Source: Acidovorax sp. GW101-3H11 (GTDB lineage Bacteria > Pseudomonadota > Gammaproteobacteria > Burkholderiales > Burkholderiaceae_C). Taken from it: DNA of 64,000 nucleotides. The position numbers were made by a program, and so were the translations under genes. Below are positions 15,563 through 25,200 of the stretch, piece by piece (the first letter of the stretch is position 1; each line of letters starts with the position of its first letter). The notes beneath the pieces were generated by a model. It had not been told where the DNA came from. It was given only the letters and a program-made list of their open reading frames with translations, and did no database searches. Location of the stretch: contig NZ_LUKZ01000013.1 of NCBI RefSeq assembly GCF_001633105.1, positions 1 through 64,000 of the forward strand, given 5' to 3'.

Positions 15563-16093
15563 ATGAAACCATCCATCGCCGTGGCTGCCTTGCTGGCCCT
15601 GGGCCTGGCGCACGCCGCCAGCGCGCAAGAGGCCACCAAGCTGCAGCCCGCCGCTGCCGCGCAGCCCACATCCCAACCCACCTCTGAGCGTTCATCCCAG
15701 CCCAAGGCCCCGCTGGGCCGCTGGATCACCGAAAGCGGCAACCTGGAGGTGAACATTGCCCCCTGCAACCCGGGCGGGGGCAACACCCTGTGCGGCAAGG
15801 TGGTGCGCGTGCTGGCCAACCGCTCCATGAGCGGGCCGGGCACCGACATGGCGGCGGCCGATGCGCGGCCCGCGCTGGGCATGATTCTGCTGTCGGGCCT
15901 GCGCGCGGCCGAAGGTGGCAACAGCGAGTACCAGGGCGAGATCTACAACCGCGAAAACGCTAAGACCTACCGCGCCCACCTCACCCCGGCCGAGCCCGAC
16001 CAGCTGCTGGTGCGCGCCTACGTGGGCATCCCGCTGTTTGGCAAGACACAGGTGTGGCGCCGCCCGGCCGCCGAGCACGGGGGCGCGCAATGA
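15563..16093 (+). CDS. DUF2147 domain periplasmic protein
   Basis: 176 residues from the ATG at 15563, with GAGGA about 8 bases upstream. A signal peptide (AVAALLALGLAHAASA) is followed by a Pro/Gln/Ser-rich linker and the DUF2147 core: LGRWITESGNLEVNIAPC, LCGKVVRVL, GEIYNRENAKTYRAHL and LLVRAYVGIPLFGKTQVWRR. The family is a small beta-barrel of unknown activity, common in proteobacteria. Its stop codon overlaps the start of the next gene (ATGA). Confidence 0.88.
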   Translation: MKPSIAVAALLALGLAHAASAQEATKLQPAAAAQPTSQPTSERSSQPKAPLGRWITESGNLEVNIAPCNPGGGNTLCGKVVRVLANRSMSGPGTDMAAADARPALGMILLSGLRAAEGGNSEYQGEIYNRENAKTYRAHLTPAEPDQLLVRAYVGIPLFGKTQVWRRPAAEHGGAQ

Positions 16094-16818
16094 CGATGGC
16101 CATCACCACCACCTCGCCCTGGCTGGCCGTGGCCGCCGGCATGCTCACCGTGGGTGCGCCCTGCGTGCTGCCCATGCTGCCGGTGGTGCTGGGGGCCTCG
16201 GTGGGCGGCAGCGGTTCTGCGCAGCGCACGCGGCCGCTGTTCATTGCGCTGGGTTTTGCACTGTCGTTCGCGGCCGTGGCACTGCTGTTCAGCAGCTTCA
16301 CGCAGGTGCTCGGTGTGTCGCAAGAAGGCCTGCGCCGCTTTGCCGCCGTGATGCTGCTGGTGTTTGGCGTGCTCACGGTGTGGCCCCGGCCGTTCCAGTG
16401 GCTCAGCCAATATGCGGGCGGCGTGCTCAGCCGCCTGGCCAGCCTGGGCATGGGCAGCGGGGGCGGCAACTGGGGCGGCCTGCTGCTGGGCCTGAGCCTG
16501 GGCGCCGTCTGGACACCCTGCGCCGGGCCCGTGCTCGCCTCCATCCTCACCCTCATTGCCACCGAGCCTGCGGGCCTGGGCACCGCCGTGCTGCTGCTCG
16601 CGTATTCCACCGGCGCGGCGCTGCCCATGCTGGCCATTGCCTACGGCGGCCAGGCCGCCGCCACCCATGTGCGCCGCATTGCGCGCCACGCGCACCGCGT
16701 GCAGCAGGTGTTTGGCGTGGTGGTCATTGCCATCGCGCTGGCCATGTTGTGGGAGGTGGACGGGCAGATCACCGCCTGGCTCACGCAGTTCTATCCCTCG
16801 GGCTGGGGCGGCCTGTAG
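16090..16818 (+). CDS. CcdA/DsbD-type membrane thiol transporter
   Basis: 242 residues from the ATG at 16090. About six hydrophobic helices are visible. The two redox cysteines lie in GAPCVLPMLP (helix 1) and TPCAGPVLAS (helix 4), as in CcdA and the central domain of DsbD, which carry electrons from cytoplasmic thioredoxin to the periplasm. A thioredoxin-fold gene follows 45 bases downstream, so the two resemble a split DipZ protein. The gene is translationally coupled to the DUF2147 gene. Confidence 0.87.
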   Translation: MTMAITTTSPWLAVAAGMLTVGAPCVLPMLPVVLGASVGGSGSAQRTRPLFIALGFALSFAAVALLFSSFTQVLGVSQEGLRRFAAVMLLVFGVLTVWPRPFQWLSQYAGGVLSRLASLGMGSGGGNWGGLLLGLSLGAVWTPCAGPVLASILTLIATEPAGLGTAVLLLAYSTGAALPMLAIAYGGQAAATHVRRIARHAHRVQQVFGVVVIAIALAMLWEVDGQITAWLTQFYPSGWGGL

Positions 16819-16863
16819 CCGATCACCCCCATCGCCCCGTCTTCGATTGCAAGGAGTTTCACC

Positions 16864-17436
16864 ATGGCATCGCATCCCTCTTCATCCCTCTTTGCGGAGC
16901 GCCGCGCGTTTCTGGCGTCGCTGGCCGCTGTATTGGCGGCGCCTGGCCTGGCCAGCGCCACGGGCCCCACCAGCCCCGCCGCTGCATTGCCCGACTTTGG
17001 CGCCGCGCCCGAGTTCACCGGCATCGAGCGCTGGTTCAACTCCGAACCGCTGAGCCTGGCCCAGCTGCGCGGCCGCGTGGTGCTGGTGGACTTCTGGACG
17101 TACGCCTGCATCAACTGCATCCGCACCCTGCCCCATGTGAACCGCTGGGCCGAGCGGTACACGCCCCAGGGCCTCACGGTGGTGGGCGTGCACACGCCCG
17201 AGTTTCCGTTCGAGCGCTCGGCCAGCAATGTTGAAGCGGCCATGCGCCGCTACGGCGTGAAGCACCCCGTGGCGCAGGACAACCGCTACGGCACCTGGAA
17301 GGCCTACAGCAACCAGTACTGGCCCGCCACCTACCTCATCGATGCGCAGGGCCGCATTCGCTACAAGCACTTTGGCGAAGGCGAATACGAGCGCACCGAG
17401 AGCGTGATCCGCACGCTGCTGGCGGCCAGGGGCTGA
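16864..17436 (+). CDS. Exported thioredoxin-fold protein (DipZ C-terminal-like)
   Basis: 190 residues from the ATG at 16864. The N-terminus ERRAFLASLAAVLAAPGLASA contains a twin-arginine pair ahead of the hydrophobic stretch, so Tat export is likely. VVLVDFWTYACINCIRTLP carries a CINC active site, the variant typical of the DipZ/TlpA-like group. WPATYLIDAQGRIRYKHFGEG is the cis-proline region. With the CcdA-like protein it would form a periplasmic reducing pathway. Confidence 0.87.
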   Translation: MASHPSSSLFAERRAFLASLAAVLAAPGLASATGPTSPAAALPDFGAAPEFTGIERWFNSEPLSLAQLRGRVVLVDFWTYACINCIRTLPHVNRWAERYTPQGLTVVGVHTPEFPFERSASNVEAAMRRYGVKHPVAQDNRYGTWKAYSNQYWPATYLIDAQGRIRYKHFGEGEYERTESVIRTLLAARG

Positions 17437-17508
17437 GCCGCCCGATGGCTTCCGCCTCCTTGTTTGTTCTTCCGTTTCCCACAACTTTTTGACAGAGGTC
17501 TTTTCACC

Positions 17509-18831
17509 ATGCGCCCCTTTCCTCGCCACCTGACCCGCTCGTTTTCTGCCGTCGCCCTGGCCTGCACCCTGCTGGGTGTGGCCCCGGCCAGCCAGGCCCA
17601 GGCACCGCAGCTGCCGCCGCCGGACGCCACCCACCCCATGACCCTGCAGCTGATGCAGGGCTTCCCCCCGGCGCCCGACAAGATCGTGCGGCTGGCCAAC
17701 ATCCTCAAGTACCCGAACGTGCGCTGGGCCGCGCAGCACCTGCGCGAACTGGGGCCCACGGCCACCATCTGGCGCGGTGCTGCAGCGCCCAGCGCGCTGC
17801 CCGCAGCGCCGCGTGCCTTGCCCGACACCCTGGCGTTTGCCGACGACAAGGGTGCGCCCACCACGCTGGCCGACTGGCAGAAATCCACCTACACCGACGC
17901 CCTGCTGGTGCTGCACCGGGGCCGTGTGGTGTACGAGCGCTACCACATCGGCATGCAGCCCCAGCAGCCGCATGTGCTGTGGTCCATGAGCAAGTCGCTG
18001 GTGGGCCTGCTGGTGACCGAACTCATCCAGGAAGGCGCGATTGATGCCAACGCGCTCATCCCGCGCTACCTGCCCGAGTTGGCCACCAGCGCCTGGGCCG
18101 ACGCCACCGTGCAGCAGGCGCTGGACATGACCACCGGCGTGAAATACGCCGAGAACTTTGCCGATCCCACTTCGGGCGTGTTCCAGTACCTGGCCGCCGC
18201 AGGCCTGCAGCCCGCGCCCCCCGGAAGCAACGTGGCCAAAAGCATGGCCGAGCACCTGCCCACCGTGCAGAAGGAAGGCGAGCACGGCACTGCGTTTGCC
18301 TACAAATCGGTGGACACGGAAGTGCTGGGCTGGCTGCTGCAGCGCGTGACCGGCAAGAGCTACGCCACGCTGTTGTCCGAACGCATCTGGTCCAAGCTGG
18401 GCACGCAGGAGGACGCCTATGTGTTTGCCGACGCGAACGGCGGCCAGGCCACCAGTGTGGGCGTGAATGCCACCTTGCGTGACCTGGGCCGCCTGGGCGA
18501 AATGCTGCGCTCCAACGGCCGCTTCAACGGGCAGCAGATCGTCTCGCCCGCCACCATTGCCGAGCTGCGCAAGGGCGCCGACCCTGCCAAGTTCAGCAAG
18601 GCCCCCGGCACTGCCATGCGCGCGGGCTACTCGTACCACAACCAATGGTGGCTGCCCCACGATGCCGATGGCAGCTTCGAAGCCAAGGGCCTGATGGGCC
18701 AGCACATCCACATCAACCCGGCGGCCGAGCTGGTGGTGGTGAAACTCTCCACCCATCCCGTGCCCAACACCGCCTTCACTCACGCGCTGGATCGGCAGGC
18801 CTTTGCCGCACTGGCCAAGGCTGTGCGCTGA
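17509..18831 (+). CDS. Serine hydrolase of the beta-lactamase/6-aminohexanoate-dimer hydrolase family
   Basis: 440 residues from the ATG at 17509. A signal peptide (AVALACTLLGVAPASQAQA) is followed by a class C-like beta-lactamase fold. The SxxK nucleophile is in VLWSMSKSLVGLLV (about residue 165), and a Tyr-X-Ser is in FAYKSVDTEVLG, where this family has YxN/YxS. The third motif probably falls in GLMGQHIHINP. The overall pattern is closest to NylB-like esterases rather than true beta-lactamases. The gene stands alone, 72 bases after the thioredoxin gene. Confidence 0.82.
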   Translation: MRPFPRHLTRSFSAVALACTLLGVAPASQAQAPQLPPPDATHPMTLQLMQGFPPAPDKIVRLANILKYPNVRWAAQHLRELGPTATIWRGAAAPSALPAAPRALPDTLAFADDKGAPTTLADWQKSTYTDALLVLHRGRVVYERYHIGMQPQQPHVLWSMSKSLVGLLVTELIQEGAIDANALIPRYLPELATSAWADATVQQALDMTTGVKYAENFADPTSGVFQYLAAAGLQPAPPGSNVAKSMAEHLPTVQKEGEHGTAFAYKSVDTEVLGWLLQRVTGKSYATLLSERIWSKLGTQEDAYVFADANGGQATSVGVNATLRDLGRLGEMLRSNGRFNGQQIVSPATIAELRKGADPAKFSKAPGTAMRAGYSYHNQWWLPHDADGSFEAKGLMGQHIHINPAAELVVVKLSTHPVPNTAFTHALDRQAFAALAKAVR

Positions 18832-18925
18832 GCCTTGCACGCCATCCCCCGGGGCTGGGCCATTGTGGCCCTGGTGGCCAGCCCAATGCCCAGCCCCTTC
18901 TTCATCCCCCGAGGATCTTTGCACC

Positions 18926-20566
18926 ATGTCCCCCCAACCCTGGCTGGCCAGCTACGGCGCCATCCCCGCCCACATCGACCCCGACAGCCATCCCAGCGTC
19001 GTGCACCTGCTATGCGCAGCCATGCAGCGCTACGCACATCGGCCCGCATTCACCTGCCTGGGGCAGACGCTGACCTATGCGCATGTAGACCAGCAATCCC
19101 GCGCGTTTGCGGCCTACCTGCAGAACGTGCTGCGCGTGCGCAAGGGCGACCGCATCGCCGTGATGTGCCCCAACCTGGTGGCGTTTCCCATCGCCATGCT
19201 GGGCATTGCGCGCGCGGGCTGTGTGCAGGTCAACGTGAATCCGCTCTACACCCCGCGCGAGCTGGAGCACCAGCTCCTGGACGCAGGGGTCCGGGTGATG
19301 GTGGTCTATGCCGGGTCCACCGCCACTCTGGCCGCCATCCAGGACCGGGTGGAACTGCACAGCATCATCACCGTGGCGCCCGGCGACGGCACTGCAGCCG
19401 ACCTGCCCGGGCCGCCGGTGGATGCCCACCTGCACACCACCACCTCGTTTGCGCGCGCCCTGGCCGAAGGCGCCACCCTGCCCTTTGCGCCGCCCGTGCT
19501 GGAGGGGGGCGACCTGCTGTTCCTGCAGTACACCGGGGGCACCACGGGCCTGTCCAAAGGGGCCATGCTCACGCACCGCAACCTGGTGGCCAACGTGGAG
19601 CAGTTCAAGGCCTTCGTGCCCGATGCCCTGCGCCCCGCGCAAGAGGTCATCGTCACCGCCATTCCGCTTTATCACATCTTCGCGCTCATGGTGAACCTGA
19701 TCAGCTACTTTGCGGTGGGTGCACGCAACTGGCTGGTGCCCAACCCGCGCGACCTGGACGCGCTGATCCACGTGCTGAACGCCGCGCGCCCCAGCGTGTT
19801 CATGGGGGTTAACACGCTGTACGCCGGGCTGGCGGCGCACCCCGGCACGCAGGGCGTGGACTTCTCCAACCTGCGGCTGGCGGGTGGTGGAGGCGCAGCC
19901 ATCCTGTCCTCAGTATCTGCCCGCTGGCAGGCCATCACCGGCCAGTTCATCCGCGAAGGCTACGGCCTGAGCGAGACCAGCCCCGTGGTGGCCTTCAACC
20001 CCGCATCGGTCACTGCTTTCAGCGGCAGCACCGGTCTGCCCCTGCCTTCCACCGACGTGCTGCTGCTGGACGACCAGGGCCACCCCGTGCCCCTGGGCCA
20101 GCCCGGCGAGGTCTGTGTGAAAGGCCCCCAGGTCATGGGCGGCTACTGGCAGCAGCCCGAGGCCAACGCAGTCGCCTTTACCCCCGACGGCTACTTCCGC
20201 ACCGGCGACATCGGCCAGCTGGACGAGCGCGGCTTCCTCAAGATCGTGGACCGCAAGAAGGACATGGTCATCGTCTCGGGCTTCAACGTCTTTCCCAACG
20301 AAATCGAAGCCGTGGCCACCGCCTGCCCCGGCGTGCTGGAATGCGCCTGCATCGGTGTGTCAGACGATAAAACGGGCGAGGCGCTGAGGCTGTACGTGGT
20401 GCGCGCGGCGGGCACTGCGCCACCGGTGGATGCAGACCAGATCGCCGCCCACTGCCGCGCCGCACTCACCGCCTACAAGGTGCCCCGGCAGATCGTGTTT
20501 TTGGAGGCCCTGCCCAAGTCCAGCGTCGGCAAGATCCTGCGCCGAGAACTGCGCGACATGGCGTGA
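18926..20566 (+). CDS. Long-chain acyl-CoA ligase (FadD-like AMP-binding enzyme)
   Basis: 546 residues from the ATG at 18926, with GAGGAT about 12 bases upstream. It activates a carboxylic acid to its CoA thioester via an acyl-AMP. The P-loop is LQYTGGTTGLSKGAMLTHRN (about residue 200); FIREGYGLSETSP, YFRTGDIG, KDMVIVSGFNVFPNEIE and the catalytic lysine in PKSSVGKILRREL are all intact. Fatty-acid chain length is not predictable. A 17-base hairpin without a T-run (20613-20629) is the only structure between it and the convergent YkgJ gene. Confidence 0.9.
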   Translation: MSPQPWLASYGAIPAHIDPDSHPSVVHLLCAAMQRYAHRPAFTCLGQTLTYAHVDQQSRAFAAYLQNVLRVRKGDRIAVMCPNLVAFPIAMLGIARAGCVQVNVNPLYTPRELEHQLLDAGVRVMVVYAGSTATLAAIQDRVELHSIITVAPGDGTAADLPGPPVDAHLHTTTSFARALAEGATLPFAPPVLEGGDLLFLQYTGGTTGLSKGAMLTHRNLVANVEQFKAFVPDALRPAQEVIVTAIPLYHIFALMVNLISYFAVGARNWLVPNPRDLDALIHVLNAARPSVFMGVNTLYAGLAAHPGTQGVDFSNLRLAGGGGAAILSSVSARWQAITGQFIREGYGLSETSPVVAFNPASVTAFSGSTGLPLPSTDVLLLDDQGHPVPLGQPGEVCVKGPQVMGGYWQQPEANAVAFTPDGYFRTGDIGQLDERGFLKIVDRKKDMVIVSGFNVFPNEIEAVATACPGVLECACIGVSDDKTGEALRLYVVRAAGTAPPVDADQIAAHCRAALTAYKVPRQIVFLEALPKSSVGKILRRELRDMA

Positions 20567-20644
20567 GCGCGGGGAGCGGCGGTTTCAGACGGTGGCGGGC
20601 TTGTGCAGATCAGAGGTGCGAGACACCTCAGCACTTGTCGGTAG

Positions 20645-21058
20645 TCAGCCCCGCCGCTGCAGATCCCGCGCCCCGTAAGCGCAGTACCCCGGCTTGGGGC
20701 TCTTCTTTTGTGGGTGCAGGCGGCAGGTCTCGGGCCGCTTGTCATACACCGTGCACCGCCGCGTCTTGGGGTCCAGAAAGTTGCAGTCCCCACTCGCCCG
20801 CCGTGCCATCGTGAAGATCGCGTTCTTGTGGTTGAAGTGGTCAATCAACCGCGCCTTCTGCAGCCGCTTGGCAATGTGGCGAATCTCTTCATGCTCGGCC
20901 TCGAACGGGTCCACCAGTTCCAGCCGCACCAGGTCGGACAGCTGCACCTCCAGCGGCATCGTGCAGCAGTTGGCCGCGCAGGTGTCGCACAGGCCCGCGC
21001 GGTAGCGGGACCAGGTGTCCAGGCGGTCTACGTCAACGATGGCAATGGAGGAGCGCAT
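20645..21058 (-). CDS. YkgJ-family cysteine-cluster protein
   Basis: 137 residues from the ATG at 21058. Cysteines are arranged as GLCDTCAANCCTMPLEV, then GDCNFLD, RRCTVYDKRPETCRLHP and GYCAYG, the zinc- or iron-cluster pattern of YkgJ/UPF0153 proteins. The role is unknown. It starts only 16 bases after the jetD stop codon on the same strand, so it may be the last gene of the defence transcript, although the family is widespread outside defence loci. Confidence 0.85.
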   Translation of the reverse strand: MRSSIAIVDVDRLDTWSRYRAGLCDTCAANCCTMPLEVQLSDLVRLELVDPFEAEHEEIRHIAKRLQKARLIDHFNHKNAIFTMARRASGDCNFLDPKTRRCTVYDKRPETCRLHPQKKSPKPGYCAYGARDLQRRG

Positions 21059-21074
21059 GGGGGTGGGATTGTGC

Positions 21075-22256
21075 CTAAACTCGATCTGCCCAGGCGCACA
21101 CGGCGCGGTGCACAGCGTCTGTGGGCACAAACTCCTGCTCCAGCCGGCCCTTGTCCTGTGCGCGCAGGTGCGCGTCCAACGCTCTCTCCTCGGGCGTCCA
21201 CGTGCCTGTAGCGGTATTGAGAGCATGCACCGGTTCGGCCACGGCCAAGCTCTGATGGACCGTGAAGGTGGCGCGGTCCATCAGCAGTGCCTGCAAGTGC
21301 GGCAAATGGTTGCGTGCCGTGGCCAGCATGTGCAAGCCCCAGGTGTCCAGGTCGCCCCAGTAGCCCACGCTGCACGCCTGCAGCCAGGGCGCGGCCAGCC
21401 AGCCCAGGTTGAGGCCCGCGCCCAGCACGGCGACGGTGTCCGCCACGGGCTGCGGTAACTGGTGCAGGCACCGCTCGTTTTCCACCAGCAGGATGCGGCG
21501 GGCGGGCAGTGGTGCGGTCAGCAGCTCGCTGGCGCGGACGCGCAGGCGTGCGAAAGGCAGCAGGCCGGGGTACAGCGGGGCGATGAGCAGCCAGTGGTCG
21601 TCCTCCGGCAGCGCGCCCAAAAAGCCCACCAGCCCCTGGCGGCTGGCTTCGCCGTCAAAGCGCTCGTCCAGCAAGGCGGTGAGCAGGCTGGCGTGGCGCT
21701 CGAAGAATTTGCTGTCGTTGCCTTGCACGGCCAGCGCGCGCAGCGGTTTGCTTTGGGCGCAGTCAGGCTCCAATTGCAACGCCATGCGTGCGGCGGCGAT
21801 GACAGCGTCCGTGGGCGTGTCGCGCCACTGCACCAGGCGGCGCACCAGCAGGCGCTGAAAGCCGGGACGCTCCACCGCCGCGATGAGGGCACCGAGCCGG
21901 GTGTAGTCGCTTTTGACCTGCGCATGCCCCGGCACCTTGAAGTGAACGATGGCCGCCACGCACTGCGAGGGTTTGGCCAGTTGCCAGTGGGTGGGCACGG
22001 CGACGGCGTCGCTGCTGCCCCGGTAGCGCCGCTCCTGCCACTGCACATTGCCCAGGCCGTGCTGCTCCACGGCGCGCCATTGCTGCAAATGGCTGCGCAG
22101 CGTGGCGGCGTCGTTCAGAAACACGGCAGTGTCAGGCTGGCCGATGGGCAGGGTCAGCGGCCACGCTGTGGCGGTGCCAAGAAGCTGGCGCTCACGCCAA
22201 TCGGCGCTGTTCCATTGCTGGGCCAGCCGTGCGGTCAGTTCCTGGGGTGACTTCAT
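21075..22256 (-). CDS. jetD: Wadjet nuclease subunit JetD (DUF3322-DUF2220)
   Basis: 393 residues from the ATG at 22256, overlapping the jetC stop by 4 bases. The N-terminal half is DUF3322 (WNSADWRERQLLG, WPLTLPIGQP) and the C-terminal half is the Toprim-like DUF2220. Candidate metal ligands are in ILLVENERCLHQL (about residue 255) and YWGDLDTWGLHML (about residue 297). In characterised Wadjet systems JetD cleaves plasmid DNA once the SMC complex has extruded it. All expected acidic residues are present, so the nuclease should be active. Confidence 0.92.
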   Translation of the reverse strand: MKSPQELTARLAQQWNSADWRERQLLGTATAWPLTLPIGQPDTAVFLNDAATLRSHLQQWRAVEQHGLGNVQWQERRYRGSSDAVAVPTHWQLAKPSQCVAAIVHFKVPGHAQVKSDYTRLGALIAAVERPGFQRLLVRRLVQWRDTPTDAVIAAARMALQLEPDCAQSKPLRALAVQGNDSKFFERHASLLTALLDERFDGEASRQGLVGFLGALPEDDHWLLIAPLYPGLLPFARLRVRASELLTAPLPARRILLVENERCLHQLPQPVADTVAVLGAGLNLGWLAAPWLQACSVGYWGDLDTWGLHMLATARNHLPHLQALLMDRATFTVHQSLAVAEPVHALNTATGTWTPEERALDAHLRAQDKGRLEQEFVPTDAVHRAVCAWADRV

Positions 22257-25200
22257 GCCTCGATGCCGGTAGAGGCGCTGAGTGTGCCGGGGGTGCTTGG
22301 CGCGCTGCGGCGAAATGCATCAATCTCCTCCCACCGCAGCGACGCCAGCGTGGCCTGCGCGCCGCGTCGGTGCACCACGACGGCGCTGCGCGTGTGGTTG
22401 CGCAGCAGGCGCACTTCCTTGTTGGGCGTGACGAACAGCGCGTGCAGGCCAAACTCGCGCAGCGCCTGGATGATGCGCGCGGCCACGGCTTGCGAGCTTT
22501 TGGAAAACGCCTCGTCCAGAACGATGGTGCCGAACACCGGGCGGCTGGCGCCATCGGGGCACAGCGCGTAGCTCAGCGAGGCGGTGAGCACGTAGCTGGC
22601 GATGATCTCCTTCTCGCCCCCGCTGCCGCCTTGCGATCCGGTGCGCCGCTCCAGCATCTGGCCGCTGGCCCGGTCCAGCACCAATACCGCGAACTGCAGG
22701 CGGTAGCGGGCGTCCAGCAGCGCTTGCGCGGCTTTGCTGCGGCGGTTGCTGGCGTGGGTTTGCAGGATCTCCACGATGGCGCGCAGCGCGCGGTAGTGGC
22801 TCTGGCCGCCATCGTCGCGCAGGCTTTCGGTGCGCAACTGGCCCTGGGCACGGTTCAGCTCTTGCAGGCTTTGGTGGGCGACGGCGCGGGGCTCCAGCTG
22901 CAGATAGCGGCCGGGCTGAAAGTCCACGCGTTGCAGCGTGTGGTTGAGCTGGGCAATGCGCTCTTCAATGTCCGCCACCTGCGCGGCGATGCCATTGAGC
23001 AGCGTGTCCACACCCTGCTGCGAAGTGTTGTTGAGGTATTCCTGAAACCGCTGGCGTTTGTGCGGCAGGGCTTCTTCCTCCAGCACCTGCAGGCGCTGCA
23101 GGTAGTGGGGCAGCGCGTCTACCTCTTGCGCGTGGTCGGCCAGCGCGCCGCGGTCTTCGCCTTTGGCCTTGCCCATCTGGCGCACGATGTCGGTGTGCAG
23201 GGTGCTGAGCTTTTTGCTGGCGTCGGAGGTTTTGGCTTGTACCGCAGTGCCTGCGTCGCGCTCCTGGGCTGCGAGGTTGTCGCCATCGAGCGGGGGCAGG
23301 CGGTGCCCGTTGCTGGCCAGTTGCGCGGCAAAGTCGGCGTCGATGGCGAATGTGTCGGTGCTGCGCGCTTGGTACGCGCCGTGCTGCTTCTGCGCCGCCG
23401 CCCGCAAGGTCTCGTCTTGCGTCTGTGCCGCTTGCAGATCGCGCAGTTGGCCCTCCGCAGCGCGGGTGTGGGTTTGCGCGGCCTCCCAGCGCTGCTGGGC
23501 CTGTGCGGTGTCGGAGTCGGGGTGGAGCAGCGCCTGCAACTGCTGCTCTTTGTGCTGCAACTGCGTTTGGGCGGCGGTGGCGTCCAGGTTTTCGTACCGC
23601 AGTGCCTGGAGCGCGGCCCACAGCTGGCGCTGCTCTTCCGCGCGGCGCTGGGCGTGCAAAGTTTGGGTCTTTTGGGCCTCCAGCGCTTGATGGTCAAGCG
23701 CTAGCAGCTCCTTTTGTTGTAGCAATTGCACCAGCCGGTCACGGTTGTCAAACCCCGTCATCCAGTCCTGGTCCAGCCGCTTCTGGTCTTGTTTGTCGAA
23801 GTGGCCGGATTGGCTGGACATCAGCCCCTGCGCCGTCATGGCGTGGGGCGTGCGCTCCAGGGTTTGCACGTCGGGCACGCAGTGGCGGTCCACGTTGGAC
23901 AGCAACTGGCGCAGCGTGTTCAGGTGGGCCGTGGGCGCTGCGGGCTTGAGGTTGAGCTTGCGTGCAAAGCCGTCGGCCAGGAAGGCCGCAGGCGTGGCAT
24001 CACGCACTTCCAGCAGGCGCACATGCAGCCTGTTGTGCCGCTGGTTCACCCACTGCAGGGCGGCGTGCATCGCTGCGTGGGGCACCAAAATGCGCAGCCG
24101 GTGGCTGCCCAGTGCGCGCTCGATGGCGCCGCGCCACGCCTGTTCGGCCTTGCGCACCTCCACCAGTTCGGCGGTGAAGGGCAGATCGCTTTCCGGCAAG
24201 TCCAGGTGGTCGGCCAGCTCGGCACGAAAGCGCTGGTGCTCCATCGGCAGGTTGGAGCCGGGGCGCTGGCGCACGGCGTCGTATTCGGCCTGGATCTCGT
24301 TCAGGCGGGTGTGGGCGTTGTGGGCCTGGGCGATGGCGCGTTCGGCGTCGGCCTGCAGCCCGGCGTCTTGGGCGTCAATCTGCGCCATCGCCGCCTGGGC
24401 TTGGGCCTGGTGGCTGGCCAGGTGGTCAGCCCCTGCGTGGGCCCCCAGCCCCAGGTTGCGCGCCAGTGCCTGGTATTGCGCCAGGTTGCTCTGGACGCGC
24501 GCCAGCTCCTTGCGTGCGTGGTCAATGTTCTCGCGCAGCACGTCGATGTTGGCGCCACCGGCTTGCAGGTAAAGGCCGTGCAAGTCCTGTTCGACCTTTC
24601 GCGTGGTGTTGACACGCTCTTGCGCGGCATGCAGTTCTTCACCCCGCGCCGCAATCTGTGCCTGCAGTTGCGTGATGCGCTCGCCCCACCATTGCACGCC
24701 CTGCGCCGCAAACCATTGCGGCAGCTGTTGCTGCAGCGCCTGCAAGTGCGCCAGGTGCTGGGCCTGCTGCAGCTCGCGCGCAGCCAGGTCGCGCAGCGGC
24801 AGCAGCGACACATACTGCGCGTTGGCCAGCTCCAGGTCGGCGTGGATGGAAGCCAATTCGGCAAACACATCCACCACCTTTTGTGCGTCTTCAAAGGCCG
24901 AGTGATCGTCCAGCACCAGCTCGCGAAAAATCTCGTCAATGCTGTTGAGCTGCTTGAGCCCCGCCGCGCGGTTGAGCAGCGTGAAGGCATTTGGCCCCAC
25001 TTCGAAGAAGCTGTGCAGCTTGGCCAGGTACGGCGCCTTGCTGCTGAACATCTGCAGGCCGTCGCTGTCCTTGGCCAGCCGAGTCAGTGCCCGCGCGCCG
25101 CCGCTGTGTTGTTCTTCCAGCCACAGGTCCAGGCTGTGGCCTGTGCCCTGCGCAAAGAACCAGCGCTTTTGCATGTCGGCGGCAGATTGGCTGCTGCCGT

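Noticed and set aside
20613-20629. Terminator between the acyl-CoA ligase and YkgJ genes
   Set aside because: GAGGTG/CACCTC forms a 6-bp hairpin but there is no T-run on either strand, so it was not called.
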